From positions 1,240,001-1,304,000 of the forward strand of contig NZ_CP132985.1 in the NCBI RefSeq assembly GCF_003286595.3: a stretch of 64,000 nucleotides of DNA. Direction: 5' to 3'. Of this stretch, positions 18,576-27,854 are shown piece after piece. Under the pieces are notes generated by a model that had not been told where the DNA came from, ran no database searches, and was given only the letters and a program-made list of their open reading frames with translations. Both the position numbers and the translations under genes were made by a program. The DNA is from Aerococcus mictus. Lineage in GTDB: Bacteria; Bacillota; Bacilli; Lactobacillales; Aerococcaceae. Position 1 is the stretch's first letter; each line of letters begins with the position of its first letter.

Positions 18576-20810
18576 TTATGAATGGGCTTGTTCTTCTAAC
18601 TGACACGCTAAGGCTCCTTCCCATAACTCCTTCAATACACTCACGCTTAGGTCAATGCTTTGGTCTTTGGCTTCAAGATAAAATTGATCTTCATCGGTCA
18701 CCTGGCCCAATAAGGTCAGCTTAGCCTGACAAGAAGCTTCAAAGTCAGCTTGCTTTTCAGGCTTGACGGATAGGACAAAGCAGGAAGGACTTTCAGCAAA
18801 TAAATCAACAGCCTCTCTATCCCATTTAGCCTTGATTCCCAGATTTTTTCCGAAGCAGGATTCAGCAAGTGCCACACCCAAACCACCTTCACTAATATCA
18901 TGGGCTGAAGCAAGATAACCTGCTTGAATGGCGTTGAGAACTGCTGCTTGGTTAGCCTTTTCTTGGTCCAGATCAAAGTCCAGTAAAGTACCAGAAACTT
19001 GACCAGTTTCCATCACTTGTAATTCAGACCCATTAAAATCAGGGCGAATCTCTCCTAGAAGATAAACAAGGTCGCCAGCATGCTTGAAGTCTTGGCTAGT
19101 AACATGACTTAAATCCTTGATCAGGCCCACCATGCCAATAACAGGAGTCGGATAAATCGCCTGACCATTACTTTCATTATTTAAGGAGACATTGCCTGAG
19201 ATAACTGGAGTATTCAAGAGACGGCAGGCCTCAGAAATACCTTGAGCCGCGGTGGCAATTTCATAGAAAATATCAGGGTCATCAGGATTACCAAAGTTTA
19301 AGCAATCGGTAATAGCTAAGGGTTGTCCCCCACTGGCCACAATATTACGTGCCGCTTCAGCCACTGCCAATTGACCACCACGTTCAGGATTTAAACGCAG
19401 ATAACGGGCATTGCAGTCAGTAGTCATAGCCAAAGCCTTTTTAGTCCCACGAATGCGGACAACCGCTGCATCTGAACCTGGTCCCAGAACGGTTGAGGTT
19501 CTCACCATGGAATCATAAGTTTGGTAGACTTTGGCTTTTGAAGCAATGGTCGCTTGTTGGAGTAAGCCCTGTAGAATTCGATTGACATCCTTTTCTTGGG
19601 CATGGTATTGGTCTTGATCTTGGCCTTGGTAATAGGCTGGTTTAATCACGGCATGTTCATATTCAGGGGCATCTTCAGCCAAGGCATTAACGGGGACATC
19701 CGCTACCAACTCGCCCTTATGGAAGAGCCGGTAACGTCCATCATCAGTCACCCGACCAATCACTACCGCCTCAAGCTGGTATTTGTCAAAAATTGCCTTA
19801 ATTTTTTCCTCTTGGCCGGCTTTAACACAGAGAAGCATGCGTTCTTGGGATTCGGATAGCATCATCTCATAAGGAGTCATGCCGCTTTCTCTTTGAGGCA
19901 CTTGGTCGAGGTCTAGCACTAATCCGGTCCCAGCTTTGGAGGCCATTTCCGAGGATGAAGACACTAAACCAGCAGCTCCCATGTCTTGGATTCCTACCAG
20001 TTCATCGGGACAGTTTTGGATGACTTCTAAGCAGGCTTCCAGTAAGAGTTTTTCCATAAAGGGGTCACCCACTTGGACAGCAGAACGTTGACTTTCTTCT
20101 TCATCATTAAACTCTGCTGAGGCAAAGGTCGCCCCATGAATGCCATCCCGACCAGTCTTAGCACCCACATAGATAATGGTATTGCCTACTCCAGCGGCTT
20201 GACCTTTTTGGATATCTTTTTGGTCCATGAGGCCAACACACATGACGTTAACCAGAGGATTCCCTTGGTAGCAATCATCAAAGGCAATTTCCCCACCAAC
20301 CGTTGGGATTCCAATACAGTTCCCATAACCAGCGATCCCCTTGATAATTTCATGGAAGAGATATTTGGTCCGTTGATGACTTAGGGGACCAAAGCGCAAG
20401 GAATCCAGTAAGGCTATGGGACGCGCCCCCATGGAGAAGATGTCACGGATAATCCCGCCTACACCAGTCGCAGCCCCTTCATAAGGTTCTACAGCTGAGG
20501 GGTGGTTATGGCTTTCTGCCTTAAAAACCACTGCCTGGCCATCACCAATATCGATAATACCGGCTCCTTCTCCTGGTCCCTGTAAGACTTGAGGCCCTTG
20601 GGAAGGAAACTTTCTTAGAACAGGCTTAGTATTTTTATAGGAACAGTGTTCGCTCCACATGACAGCAAATAGTCCAGTTTCGGTGTAATTGGGTAAGCGT
20701 CCCAGGATATCGACAACCATGTCATATTCCTTATCCGTCATGCTCCATTCCCGGTAAATTTTACTTTCTTTAATTGCTTGAGGACTTAGTTCTTGGCTCA
20801 CACTCTTCAC
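18576..20810 (-). CDS. purL: FGAM synthase subunit II (small-type PurL)
   Basis: A 744-residue PurL of the small form that needs separate PurQ and PurS. It converts FGAR to FGAM with ATP and ammonia. The N-terminal Y(K)[36 protein letters not shown] and C-terminal [16 protein letters not shown] segments are diagnostic. The start is GTG at 20810, overlapping the purQ stop by four bases (GTGA). Confidence 0.96.
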   Translation of the reverse strand: MKSVSQELSPQAIKESKIYREWSMTDKEYDMVVDILGRLPNYTETGLFAVMWSEHCSYKNTKPVLRKFPSQGPQVLQGPGEGAGIIDIGDGQAVVFKAESHNHPSAVEPYEGAATGVGGIIRDIFSMGARPIALLDSLRFGPLSHQRTKYLFHEIIKGIAGYGNCIGIPTVGGEIAFDDCYQGNPLVNVMCVGLMDQKDIQKGQAAGVGNTIIYVGAKTGRDGIHGATFASAEFNDEEESQRSAVQVGDPFMEKLLLEACLEVIQNCPDELVGIQDMGAAGLVSSSSEMASKAGTGLVLDLDQVPQRESGMTPYEMMLSESQERMLLCVKAGQEEKIKAIFDKYQLEAVVIGRVTDDGRYRLFHKGELVADVPVNALAEDAPEYEHAVIKPAYYQGQDQDQYHAQEKDVNRILQGLLQQATIASKAKVYQTYDSMVRTSTVLGPGSDAAVVRIRGTKKALAMTTDCNARYLRLNPERGGQLAVAEAARNIVASGGQPLAITDCLNFGNPDDPDIFYEIATAAQGISEACRLLNTPVISGNVSLNNESNGQAIYPTPVIGMVGLIKDLSHVTSQDFKHAGDLVYLLGEIRPDFNGSELQVMETGQVSGTLLDFDLDQEKANQAAVLNAIQAGYLASAHDISEGGLGVALAESCFGKNLGIKAKWDREAVDLFAESPSCFVLSVKPEKQADFEASCQAKLTLLGQVTDEDQFYLEAKDQSIDLSVSVLKELWEGALACQLEEQAHS

Positions 20811-21490
20811 GCTCTCTTTCCCTCTGTTTCAAAATACTTGACCATAGATTGGAAGACCTTAAGCCCATCTTGACCGGCAATGATTTCTTCAACCGCCCGC
20901 TCAGGATGAGGCATTAAGCCAATCACATTCCCTGCCTTATTGGTGATCCCAGCGATATTACCTGTTGAACCATTGGGATTTTCTCCGGCATAGGTGAAAA
21001 TAATTTGACCGTTAGCCTTTAAGTCAGCTAGGGTTGCTTGGTCGCAGTAATAATTACCTTCGCCATGGGCAATGGGTAAAGTAATTTCCTCTCCTTCTTG
21101 ATAGAGACTGGAAAAGGGACTTTGGTTGTTTTCAACTACTAAGTCTTGTTTTTTACAGATGAAGGCTAGATCACGATTAGGGAGAAAAGCCCCGGGTAAA
21201 AGGCCACTTTCACAGAGAATTTGAAAGCCGTTGCAGGTTCCTAAAACCAACTTGCCACTTTGAGCCAAACGCTTCACTTCTTCCATAATCGGGGTAAAAC
21301 GGGCAATAGCACCGGTCCGTAAATAATCCCCAAAAGAGAAGCCACCTGGCAACATGATGGCATCATAGCCCGCTAAGGAAGTCGCACTAGCAGGAACATA
21401 GTCAGCTTCTTGGCCCAAGACATCACGGATAGCAGTCAACATATCCATATCGCAATTGGATCCAGGAAATTGAATCACAGCAAATTTCAT
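20807..21490 (-). CDS. purQ: FGAM synthase subunit I (PurQ glutaminase)
   Basis: A 227-residue class I glutamine amidotransferase supplying ammonia to PurL. The nucleophile Cys is in [12 protein letters not shown] (about residue 86) and the His-Glu pair in [10 protein letters not shown] near the C-terminus. The N-terminus [10 protein letters not shown] is typical. AAGGAGG overlaps the purS stop and lies ten bases before ATG. Confidence 0.96.
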   Translation of the reverse strand: MKFAVIQFPGSNCDMDMLTAIRDVLGQEADYVPASATSLAGYDAIMLPGGFSFGDYLRTGAIARFTPIMEEVKRLAQSGKLVLGTCNGFQILCESGLLPGAFLPNRDLAFICKKQDLVVENNQSPFSSLYQEGEEITLPIAHGEGNYYCDQATLADLKANGQIIFTYAGENPNGSTGNIAGITNKAGNVIGLMPHPERAVEEIIAGQDGLKVFQSMVKYFETEGKRA

Positions 21491-21495
21491 GACGG

Positions 21496-21741
21496 CTAAA
21501 CCTCCTTAATGGTATAGCGGTAAGTTTCCATATTGACATTAGCTAGGAGACGGTCACAAATATCAGCAACTGCTTGGTCGACATCGCCAACCTCTTTGGC
21601 AATTTCCATTTGAAAATACTTTCCTTGACGAATATTTTTAACTGCCTCATAGCCCATTTGGTGGACGCCTTGCATGATGGCTTGGCCTTGCGGATCAAGA
21701 ATGGATTCCTTATAGGTGACAAATACTTCAACTGTATACAT
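21496..21741 (-). CDS. purS: FGAM synthase subunit PurS
   Basis: An 81-residue accessory subunit that assembles PurL and PurQ. Recognised from the [16 protein letters not shown] start and by position between purC and purQ. GGGAGG is seven bases before ATG. Confidence 0.95.
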   Translation of the reverse strand: MYTVEVFVTYKESILDPQGQAIMQGVHQMGYEAVKNIRQGKYFQMEIAKEVGDVDQAVADICDRLLANVNMETYRYTIKEV

Positions 21742-21774
21742 AGTGACCTCCCTGATTTTTCTAATTGATAGTCC

Positions 21775-22494
21775 TTAATCTTTAATAACTTCTTGTAAAC
21801 GGTGATAGACGGCTTGGTAGTAAGGGATCATATCACCTTGATCATTGCGGAAGATGTCCTTATCAAAGGATTTCCCGCTGTCCTTATCCCAGAGTCTGGC
21901 ATTATCTGGTGAAAATTCGTCAGCCAGAATAATATCTCCCGCTTCATTCTTTCCAAATTCTAATTTGAAATCGACCAAAATCAGCCCTGCTCGGTCAAAA
22001 AGCTTCACTAATAAATCATTAATTTCTTTCGTCAACGCTTTAATCGCTGCAATTTCTGCAGGATTAGCCGCTTTTAGAAAGAGAACGTGGTCATCATTCA
22101 ATAGTGGGTCATTCAAGTCGTCATCCTTATAAAAGAATTCCAGGATACCGCCTTCAATAGCTAAGCCCCGTTCAATGCCTAAGCGTTTAACAAAGGAGCC
22201 AGCAGCGTAATTGCGGTAAACCACTTCTAAGGGAAACATTTCCGCCTTCTCAACGATTTCTTCTCGTTCATTAAGCACTTTGACCAAATGGGTAGCGATA
22301 CCATGGTCAGCTAAATAAGTGAAGATCAATTGGGTAATAGCTTGGTTAATCCGCCCCTTGCCAGGTAAATTTTCCTTTTTAGCCCCATTGCCGGCAGTCG
22401 CTTGGTCCTTATAAAAAACTCTTAAATACTTATCATCATCGGTTTGATACAAATCTTTAGCCTTACCACTATAAATTAACTTTTCTTCCGTCAT
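21775..22494 (-). CDS. purC: SAICAR synthetase
   Basis: A 239-residue enzyme that condenses CAIR with aspartate using ATP. The N-terminal LIYSGKAKDLYQTDDD, central VEKAEMFPLEVVYRNYAAGSF and LADEFSPDNARLWD are family signatures. It begins three bases after the purK stop, with AAGGAG overlapping that stop. Confidence 0.96.
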   Translation of the reverse strand: MTEEKLIYSGKAKDLYQTDDDKYLRVFYKDQATAGNGAKKENLPGKGRINQAITQLIFTYLADHGIATHLVKVLNEREEIVEKAEMFPLEVVYRNYAAGSFVKRLGIERGLAIEGGILEFFYKDDDLNDPLLNDDHVLFLKAANPAEIAAIKALTKEINDLLVKLFDRAGLILVDFKLEFGKNEAGDIILADEFSPDNARLWDKDSGKSFDKDIFRNDQGDMIPYYQAVYHRLQEVIKD

Positions 22495-22497
22495 TAT

Positions 22498-23634
22498 TTA
22501 CTCCTTAATCCAAATTCCACTATCATCAATTTTTTGCAGACTATCTTCCATATCTTCTGGTAACAAAGTGATGTGACCCATTTTACGGTTTATCTTGGCT
22601 TGGTCTTTGCCGTAAATATGCAAGTGCCAATCGCTATGCTTGGGAGCAGCTTCTAAGACCTTATCTAAATGTTGTCCTAAAACGTTCACCATAAGGGCCG
22701 GACTTAATAGTTTGGGTTCAGCCAGTGGCAAGCTACAGACAGCGCGAATATGTAAATCAAATTGTGAGAAATCACAGGCTTCAATGGTGTAGTGCCCACT
22801 ATTATGAGGACGAGGTGCCAGTTCATTAATTAAAATATTTCCATCTGCCATTAAGAACATTTCAATTCCTAAGGCACCGACCAATTTTCCTGCTTTAGCA
22901 ATTTTATGGGCCAGGTCTTGGGCGGCTTGACTGGCTTCAGTTGAAATTCTAGCGGGAACGATAGATTCATGAAGGATGTTATGGACGTGGATGTTTTCCG
23001 ATACTGGGAAAGTCACCACATGACCATTTTGTTCGCCAATAGCCATGACTGAAATTTCTTTAGCAAAAGGCAGCCATTGCTCCAGCACACAAGCTTGTTC
23101 ATTGAGTAAGTCAACACAATCAGGCAAGTCTTTTTGGCTATGAAGAACCCGTTGGCCCTTGCCGTCATAACCAAAACGCCGCGTCTTTAAAACAGCAGGA
23201 TAGCCTAATTCTCTGACTGCTTGTTCTAAGTCTTCCATGGTCTTGACCGACCGATAAGGAGCGACTTGAGCACCCGCAGCTTCTAAAAACTGTTTTTCAT
23301 GGAGACGGTCTTGGCTAGAATGAAGCAGGTCTACCCCCTGAGGGAGATAGGCACGATCACCGAGAACTTGTAAGGATTCAGTATCGATATTTTCAAATTC
23401 AAAAGTTAATACATCGCATTGAGAAGCAAAGTCTGCTAAGGCTTGGCGGTCATCGTAGGCCTTCTCATAATGAAAATCAGCGACCTGAGAGGCTGAACAA
23501 TTATGTCCGGGATCTAATATTCCTACCCGATAGCCCATTTCTTTAGCGGATTGGGCTAACATTTGTCCTAGTTGACCTCCACCGATAATGCCGATGGTTG
23601 CCCCAGGTAAAATCGTCTTAGTCAAGTTGATCAC
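22498..23634 (-). CDS. purK: N5-carboxyaminoimidazole ribonucleotide synthetase
   Basis: A 378-residue ATP-grasp enzyme that makes N5-CAIR from AIR, bicarbonate and [24 protein letters not shown] lies at the N-terminus and [19 protein letters not shown] about two-thirds along. The start is GTG at 23634, overlapping the purE end by 17 bases. It works as a pair with PurE. Confidence 0.95.
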   Translation of the reverse strand: MINLTKTILPGATIGIIGGGQLGQMLAQSAKEMGYRVGILDPGHNCSASQVADFHYEKAYDDRQALADFASQCDVLTFEFENIDTESLQVLGDRAYLPQGVDLLHSSQDRLHEKQFLEAAGAQVAPYRSVKTMEDLEQAVRELGYPAVLKTRRFGYDGKGQRVLHSQKDLPDCVDLLNEQACVLEQWLPFAKEISVMAIGEQNGHVVTFPVSENIHVHNILHESIVPARISTEASQAAQDLAHKIAKAGKLVGALGIEMFLMADGNILINELAPRPHNSGHYTIEACDFSQFDLHIRAVCSLPLAEPKLLSPALMVNVLGQHLDKVLEAAPKHSDWHLHIYGKDQAKINRKMGHITLLPEDMEDSLQKIDDSGIWIKE

Positions 23635-24103
23635 TACTTTCTATGGCTGCTTGACGCATATTTTTTCGATAATCTTCCAGGGCTTGGCTGAGCCTTGCAT
23701 CCTCAATGCTTAGAATCTCAACCGCCAGTAAGGCAGCATTTTTAGCCCCTGACTGTCCAATAGCTGTTGTGGCGACGGGGACACCGGCTGGCATCTGAAC
23801 GATAGATAGGAGTGAATCCAAGCCACTCAAGGCGTGTGATTGAACCGGAACCCCAATAACCGGTAAGGTGGTTTTAGCAGCTAACATGCCTGGCAAGTGG
23901 GCTGCTCCTCCTGCCCCAGCAATAATTACCGCTAGGCCTCGCTCACGGGCGCTTTTAGCATAAGCAAACATCTCATCTGGCATCCGGTGGGCAGAAATCA
24001 CACGTTTTTCATATGGCACTTCAAATTGGTCTAAAATCTGACAGGCTTGACTCATGGTTTGCCAATCCGATTGAGATCCCATCACTACCCCTACTTTTAT
24101 CAC
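23618..24103 (-). CDS. purE: N5-CAIR mutase (class I PurE)
   Basis: First gene of the purine operon, 161 residues. It converts N5-CAIR to [25 protein letters not shown] and [13 protein letters not shown] are class I PurE motifs. The start is GTG at 24103, supported by AAGGAGG seven bases upstream; no ATG is available nearby. Confidence 0.95.
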   Translation of the reverse strand: MIKVGVVMGSQSDWQTMSQACQILDQFEVPYEKRVISAHRMPDEMFAYAKSARERGLAVIIAGAGGAAHLPGMLAAKTTLPVIGVPVQSHALSGLDSLLSIVQMPAGVPVATTAIGQSGAKNAALLAVEILSIEDARLSQALEDYRKNMRQAAIESSDQLD

Positions 24104-24180
24104 TTGACAGCCTCCTTAAATAACAGACATTTGTGTAGAATTAATATTAAATATTCGTGATTTACTTGTTTACATGTAAA

Positions 24181-24208
24181 AATATACCATATAATTTTAA
24201 AATTTCAA
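24181..24208 (-). promoter_or_regulatory. Candidate promoter of the purine operon
   Basis: On the minus strand TTGAAA (24208-24203) and TATATT (24186-24181) are separated by 16 bases, about 78 bases before the purE start. The region is very AT-rich, so alternatives exist. Confidence 0.5.
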
Positions 24209-24304
24209 TTTAATTACGTATATTATTTGATAAAATCGTTTTCATAATACGTTTTATTGCTTTGATATTATTTTTAAGGCCAATTTCCCACTAAATTAGT
24301 CTCT

Positions 24305-24317
24305 ATTACCGAACAAT
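24305..24317 (+). promoter_or_regulatory. PurBox-like site (PurR operator candidate)
   Basis: ATTACCGAACAAT matches every position of the Gram-positive PurBox consensus AWWWCCGAACWWT. It lies about 190 bases before purE. It is farther from the candidate purE promoter than the roughly -76 placement known in Lactococcus. A partner PurBox in the opposite orientation, near 24145-24160, is only a weak match. The PurR gene is not in the window. Confidence 0.5.
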
Positions 24318-24319
24318 CG

Positions 24320-24350
24320 GAAAAAGACCGCCTTCGAATCAAGACGGTCT
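24320..24350 (-). terminator. Intrinsic terminator-like hairpin in the purE leader region
   Basis: On the minus strand AGACCG and CGGTCT arms, extended by CTT/AAG past one mismatch, enclose GATTCG and are followed by five T. No minus-strand gene lies upstream. It would stop a transcript starting divergently from the marR promoter region, or act as an attenuator if the operon has a more distal promoter. A TATACT that could serve such a promoter lies near 24408. Confidence 0.6.
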
Positions 24351-24382
24351 AAAAATATATTTTTATTAGCCAAGCATATGAT

Positions 24383-24441
24383 TTGTCGCCTAGCATAAGT
24401 CCTGTTAGTATATGTTTAGTGGTAAACTGTTTATAACTAAA
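24383..24441 (+). promoter_or_regulatory. marR promoter and palindromic operator
   Basis: TTGTCG (24383-24388) and TAGTAT (24406-24411) are 17 bases apart. Directly downstream, 24415-24441 is a 27-base imperfect palindrome: outer arms TTTAGT and ACTAAA, inner arms TAAAC and GTTTA, centred on 24428, with 22 of 26 arm positions symmetric. It would cover the transcription start, the expected place for autorepression by the MarR protein encoded just downstream. Confidence 0.65.
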
Positions 24442-24468
24442 CCAAATGTTGATAACGAGGTGAGAACG

Positions 24469-24921
24469 ATGACATCAAGTGAATCGGGCTGTGAGAATTA
24501 TAATCACGCCCTCAATATCTACCAGTCCCTGGTAAGGCTTTACCGGAGGAACCTGCAAGATACCAGTCAAGCCCTAGCTGATTTCTCTTGTCAGATTAAT
24601 GTGCCCCAATTTGATTTACTGTCTTATATCTGTGAGCATCCAGCAACTAACCAACAGGAGATTGCTATCCAACTCTGTGTAACTAAGGGTAATGTTAGCC
24701 AATTACTCCACAAATTAGAGGAAAATGGCTATATCAAAAAAGAAATTCAAGGCAGAAGCCACCTGCTCTTTCCCACCAGTAAGGGAGAAGACCTTTACGG
24801 AAAAATAGCTTATGACTTGAGTAACTTCCAGCGAAGCTTTTTTAATGCGCTTGACAATGAAGAATTAGCCACCCTTGACCAACTTTTAACCAAAGTCTGC
24901 CAAGACCATCTGCATAAGTAA
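24469..24921 (+). CDS. MarR-family transcriptional regulator
   Basis: A 150-residue winged-helix regulator. The DNA-binding core runs from NQQEIAIQLCVTKGNVSQLLHKLEENGYI (about 59-87) to the wing RSHLLFPTSKGEDLY. Flanking helices should form the dimer. ATG 24469 is preferred because GAGGTGAG lies just upstream; an in-frame ATG at 24412 falls inside the promoter/operator palindrome and has no ribosome site. It heads a presumed operon with two luciferase-like monooxygenases and an FMN reductase, so it likely controls them in response to an unidentified small molecule. Confidence 0.88.
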   Translation: MTSSESGCENYNHALNIYQSLVRLYRRNLQDTSQALADFSCQINVPQFDLLSYICEHPATNQQEIAIQLCVTKGNVSQLLHKLEENGYIKKEIQGRSHLLFPTSKGEDLYGKIAYDLSNFQRSFFNALDNEELATLDQLLTKVCQDHLHK

Positions 24922-24958
24922 TCGATAGGAAAATACACACATAAGAAAGGAAGAAAAA

Positions 24959-26026
24959 ATGACCAGAGCAAATCCAGAAGAAAAGAAAGCTAAGGGGCTA
25001 GAATTTGGTTTGTACAGTTTAGGAGATAACCTTCCTAACCCCCATACTGGAAAACAACTACCTGCCTCAGAGCGGATGGAAGAAATTATTCAACTGGGAA
25101 AACTAGCCGAAGAAGCCGGCTTCGATGCTTTTCAAGTGGGGGAATCCCACCAGGACTATTTTGTCTCCCAGTCCAATTTGATCATTCTTTCAGCCCTTGC
25201 CCGGGAAACTAAGACCATTAAACTAGGCTCAGCGGTGACTCCCCTGTCTGTGTTAGATCCTGTCCGAGTCTATGAAGATGCGGTAACCATCGACCTTCTA
25301 TCCCAGGGACGGATGGAAATTGTTGCCGGCCGTGCTTCCCGATTAGGAGCCTTTGAATTATTTGGCTATGACTATAAGGATTATGAAGAACTCTTCGAAG
25401 AAAAAATTGCCCTCCTAAAAGAAATCAATGACAATGAAACCGTCAACTGGCAAGGACAATTTCGCTCTGACCTAGACGGGGTCAAGGTCCAGCCCCGTAG
25501 TGAACGCTCTTCAGGTAAACTGCCCATTTGGCGGGGAATTGGTAATTCCAATGACTCTGCACGGCGGTCCGGCTTACTAGGAATGCCCATTTACCAAGCC
25601 CACCTATCGGGAGCTAATCAAACCTTTGCCCACCGCATTAAGGTCTTCCGGGAGGCTGCCCAAGAAGCTGGCTATGATCCGAATGACATTCCTGTCCAAA
25701 CCGGCAGTTTCCTCTATGTCAGAGAAAATACCCAGCAAGCCTATCAAGAATTTTGGCCCTATGTGGAAGCAGGCTTTCCCTTAGTCAACGGCCAACCCTT
25801 CCCCAAACGCGCCTTCGCCCAAGGGCAAAATGTTAAATCGGCCACCATGGTCGGTGATCCCCAATTAATCATTGATAAACTGCTGATGCAGTATGAATTA
25901 TTTGGTCACCAACGTTTTAATGGTGAAATTGACTTTGGCGGCCAGCCCTTTGACGAAATTCGACGGACTCTCGACCTCTTCGCAGAAAAGGTCATTCCCA
26001 CAGTGAAGAAATATACCCAAGCATAA
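24959..26026 (+). CDS. LLM-class flavin-dependent oxidoreductase (subunit 1)
   Basis: A 355-residue bacterial luciferase-like TIM-barrel protein. Family features include EFGLYSLGDNLPNPHTG near the N-terminus, VGESHQDYFV (about 60-70), TKTIKLGSAVTPLSVLDPVRVYEDAVTIDLLSQGRMEIVAGRASR (about 85-130) and the late VGDPQLIIDKL. Such enzymes use reduced FMN and O2 to oxygenate aldehydes, alkanes or other small organics; this substrate is unknown. The next gene is a close paralogue, and an FMN reductase follows, so a two-component monooxygenase is likely. AAGGAAG precedes ATG. Confidence 0.88.
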   Translation: MTRANPEEKKAKGLEFGLYSLGDNLPNPHTGKQLPASERMEEIIQLGKLAEEAGFDAFQVGESHQDYFVSQSNLIILSALARETKTIKLGSAVTPLSVLDPVRVYEDAVTIDLLSQGRMEIVAGRASRLGAFELFGYDYKDYEELFEEKIALLKEINDNETVNWQGQFRSDLDGVKVQPRSERSSGKLPIWRGIGNSNDSARRSGLLGMPIYQAHLSGANQTFAHRIKVFREAAQEAGYDPNDIPVQTGSFLYVRENTQQAYQEFWPYVEAGFPLVNGQPFPKRAFAQGQNVKSATMVGDPQLIIDKLLMQYELFGHQRFNGEIDFGGQPFDEIRRTLDLFAEKVIPTVKKYTQA

Positions 26027-26062
26027 TGCAAAGTATGACTTTATGAAAAAAGGAGATTATTT

Positions 26063-27139
26063 ATGACAATTGAAAACCCACACATTATTCCCAGAATTGA
26101 TACTAGTCAGGGGATTGAATTTGGCCTTTATAGTTTAGGTGACCATATGCCCAATCCCCATACCGGTGAAGAAATTTCAGCCCAAGAGCGGATCCAGCAA
26201 TTTATCAAGATGGCTCAACTAGCTGAGCAAGCGGGGGTGGATATCTTCCACTTGGGGGAATCCCACCAAAAATACTTTGTATCCCAAGCCCATATGGTGA
26301 TCTTATCGGCCATTGCCCAAGCCACATCAAAGATCAAAATAGGTAGTTCGGCCACCATCATCTCCACTTCTGACCCAGTCAGAGTCTATGAAAATGCTGC
26401 CACTATCGACCTAATTTCCGACGGTCGCATGGAAGTCATGGCCGGACGGGCCTCACGTTTAGGTATTTTTGAACTCTTAGGCTACGATGTGAAGGACTAT
26501 GAGGCCCTCTATGAAGAAAAATTTGACCTCCTCCTGCAAATTAATGAAAATAAAGTGGTCAACTGGGAAGGAGAATTTCGCGCTCCCCTGCATGACGCTG
26601 AGGTAATTCCCCGGGCTAAAAATGGACTCCCCATTTGGCGAGCTGTCGGCGGACCACCAGACTCCGCTATCAAAGCCGCGCTTAAAGGCGTACCTATGTA
26701 TATCACTACCCTAGGCGGTTCTGCAGAATACTTTAAACAATCCATTGATATCTACCGATCCATTCTTAGCGAAAAAGGCTACGATGTTGCCTCCATGCCA
26801 GTCACTACTTCGGGTTTCCTCTATGTCAATGAAGACCGGGATACCGCCTTCAAAGAATTCTATCCCCACTTAGACACAGGGATGAGGCGGGTCAATGGGA
26901 CTGGCTTTAATAAGCGTCTCTTCGCCCAAGGGAAAGACTACCGTGACGCTCTGACGGTTGGCGATCCCCAATTAATCATTGATAAGATCCTTTACCAACA
27001 CGAACTCTACAACAACCAACGCTACACCGCCCAGATTGACTTTGGAGGGATTCCCTTTAAGGATATTCTCCACATGATTGATATCCTCGGTGAGACCATC
27101 ATTCCCGCCGTGAAAAAATATACCAAGTCAGACCAATAA
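26063..27139 (+). CDS. LLM-class flavin-dependent oxidoreductase (subunit 2)
   Basis: A 358-residue paralogue of the preceding protein, co-linear over its whole length (EFGLYSLGDHMPNPHTG, GESHQKYFVS, DPVRVYENAATIDLISDGRMEVMAGRASR, VGDPQLIIDKI). The two differ in the active-site loops: LGAFELFGYDYKD versus LGIFELLGYDVKD is similar, whereas the middle third is less conserved. Tandem paralogues of this family can form heterodimers, as in LuxA/LuxB; whether this pair does is inference. It lies 36 bases after subunit 1, with AAAGGAG before ATG. Confidence 0.87.
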   Translation: MTIENPHIIPRIDTSQGIEFGLYSLGDHMPNPHTGEEISAQERIQQFIKMAQLAEQAGVDIFHLGESHQKYFVSQAHMVILSAIAQATSKIKIGSSATIISTSDPVRVYENAATIDLISDGRMEVMAGRASRLGIFELLGYDVKDYEALYEEKFDLLLQINENKVVNWEGEFRAPLHDAEVIPRAKNGLPIWRAVGGPPDSAIKAALKGVPMYITTLGGSAEYFKQSIDIYRSILSEKGYDVASMPVTTSGFLYVNEDRDTAFKEFYPHLDTGMRRVNGTGFNKRLFAQGKDYRDALTVGDPQLIIDKILYQHELYNNQRYTAQIDFGGIPFKDILHMIDILGETIIPAVKKYTKSDQ

Positions 27140-27177
27140 GTTTTAGCAAAGTTTTACTAATTCATTGAGAAAGGAAA

Positions 27178-27753
27178 ATGATCTTGAAAATACTCGTCTT
27201 ATCCGGCTCCAATGTGGGCCATAAAACCGAAGTGGCAGCCAAAGCTATCCTGGATATCTTAGCCAAGGACCAATACAGTGACCACCAAGTGCAATTTATT
27301 AACCTCTTAGATAAGGAAATGGATTTTGCCGACGGAAGAAACTTCCTCGATTATAAGGGAGATACCTTGGAAGTCGCTCAAGCCGTCATGGAGGCAGATG
27401 TCCTCTTTATTGGAACCCCTATCTTCCAAGCCTCCATTCCAGCTTCTTTGAAAAATGTCTTTGACCTCTTGCCAGAGAAAGCCCTGGAATATAAAACCGT
27501 GGGTATCTTTGCCTCATCAGGGTCTAACCGCCACTACTTGATTCCTGAATTGCAATTAAAACCTATCCTTAACTATATGAAGGCTAATGTTACACCGCGC
27601 TATGTCTACCTAAGCGCCAGAGACTTTACCCTTAATGAAATTTCTTCCGATGATGTGCTCTTACGTTTAGAACAATTAGTCGATGAAACCCTCACCCTAG
27701 CAAAAACCTACCAAGAAATTCAACGAATCGAAGATGAGAAGTTAGGATTTTAA
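27178..27753 (+). CDS. NADPH-dependent FMN reductase family protein
   Basis: A 191-residue flavodoxin-fold reductase. The N-terminal LSGSNVGHKTEVAAKAIL is the FMN phosphate loop, and the LFIGTPIFQASIPASLKNVFDLL segment (about 76-98) is typical of the NADPH-dependent FMN reductase family. It would supply FMNH2 to the two luciferase-like subunits upstream. The gene is 38 bases after subunit 2, with AAAGGA just before ATG. It completes a four-gene group with marR. Confidence 0.87.
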   Translation: MILKILVLSGSNVGHKTEVAAKAILDILAKDQYSDHQVQFINLLDKEMDFADGRNFLDYKGDTLEVAQAVMEADVLFIGTPIFQASIPASLKNVFDLLPEKALEYKTVGIFASSGSNRHYLIPELQLKPILNYMKANVTPRYVYLSARDFTLNEISSDDVLLRLEQLVDETLTLAKTYQEIQRIEDEKLGF

Positions 27754-27759
27754 CTATAA

Positions 27760-27841
27760 AAAAGGCTATGCCAGTTAGAAATATCTGAATACTTAGCACC
27801 AATTCGCTAAGGCTTTAGATACTTTACTCGGCATAGCCTTT
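27760..27841. terminator. Long stem-loop, probable bidirectional terminator
   Basis: AAAGGCTATGCC and GGCATAGCCTTT form a 12-bp perfect outer stem around about 57 bases that themselves contain short inverted repeats (TTAGC/GCTAA). It separates the convergent FMN reductase and dehydrogenase genes. The T runs are short. Confidence 0.65.
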
Positions 27842-27854
27842 AATTATTTATTCA

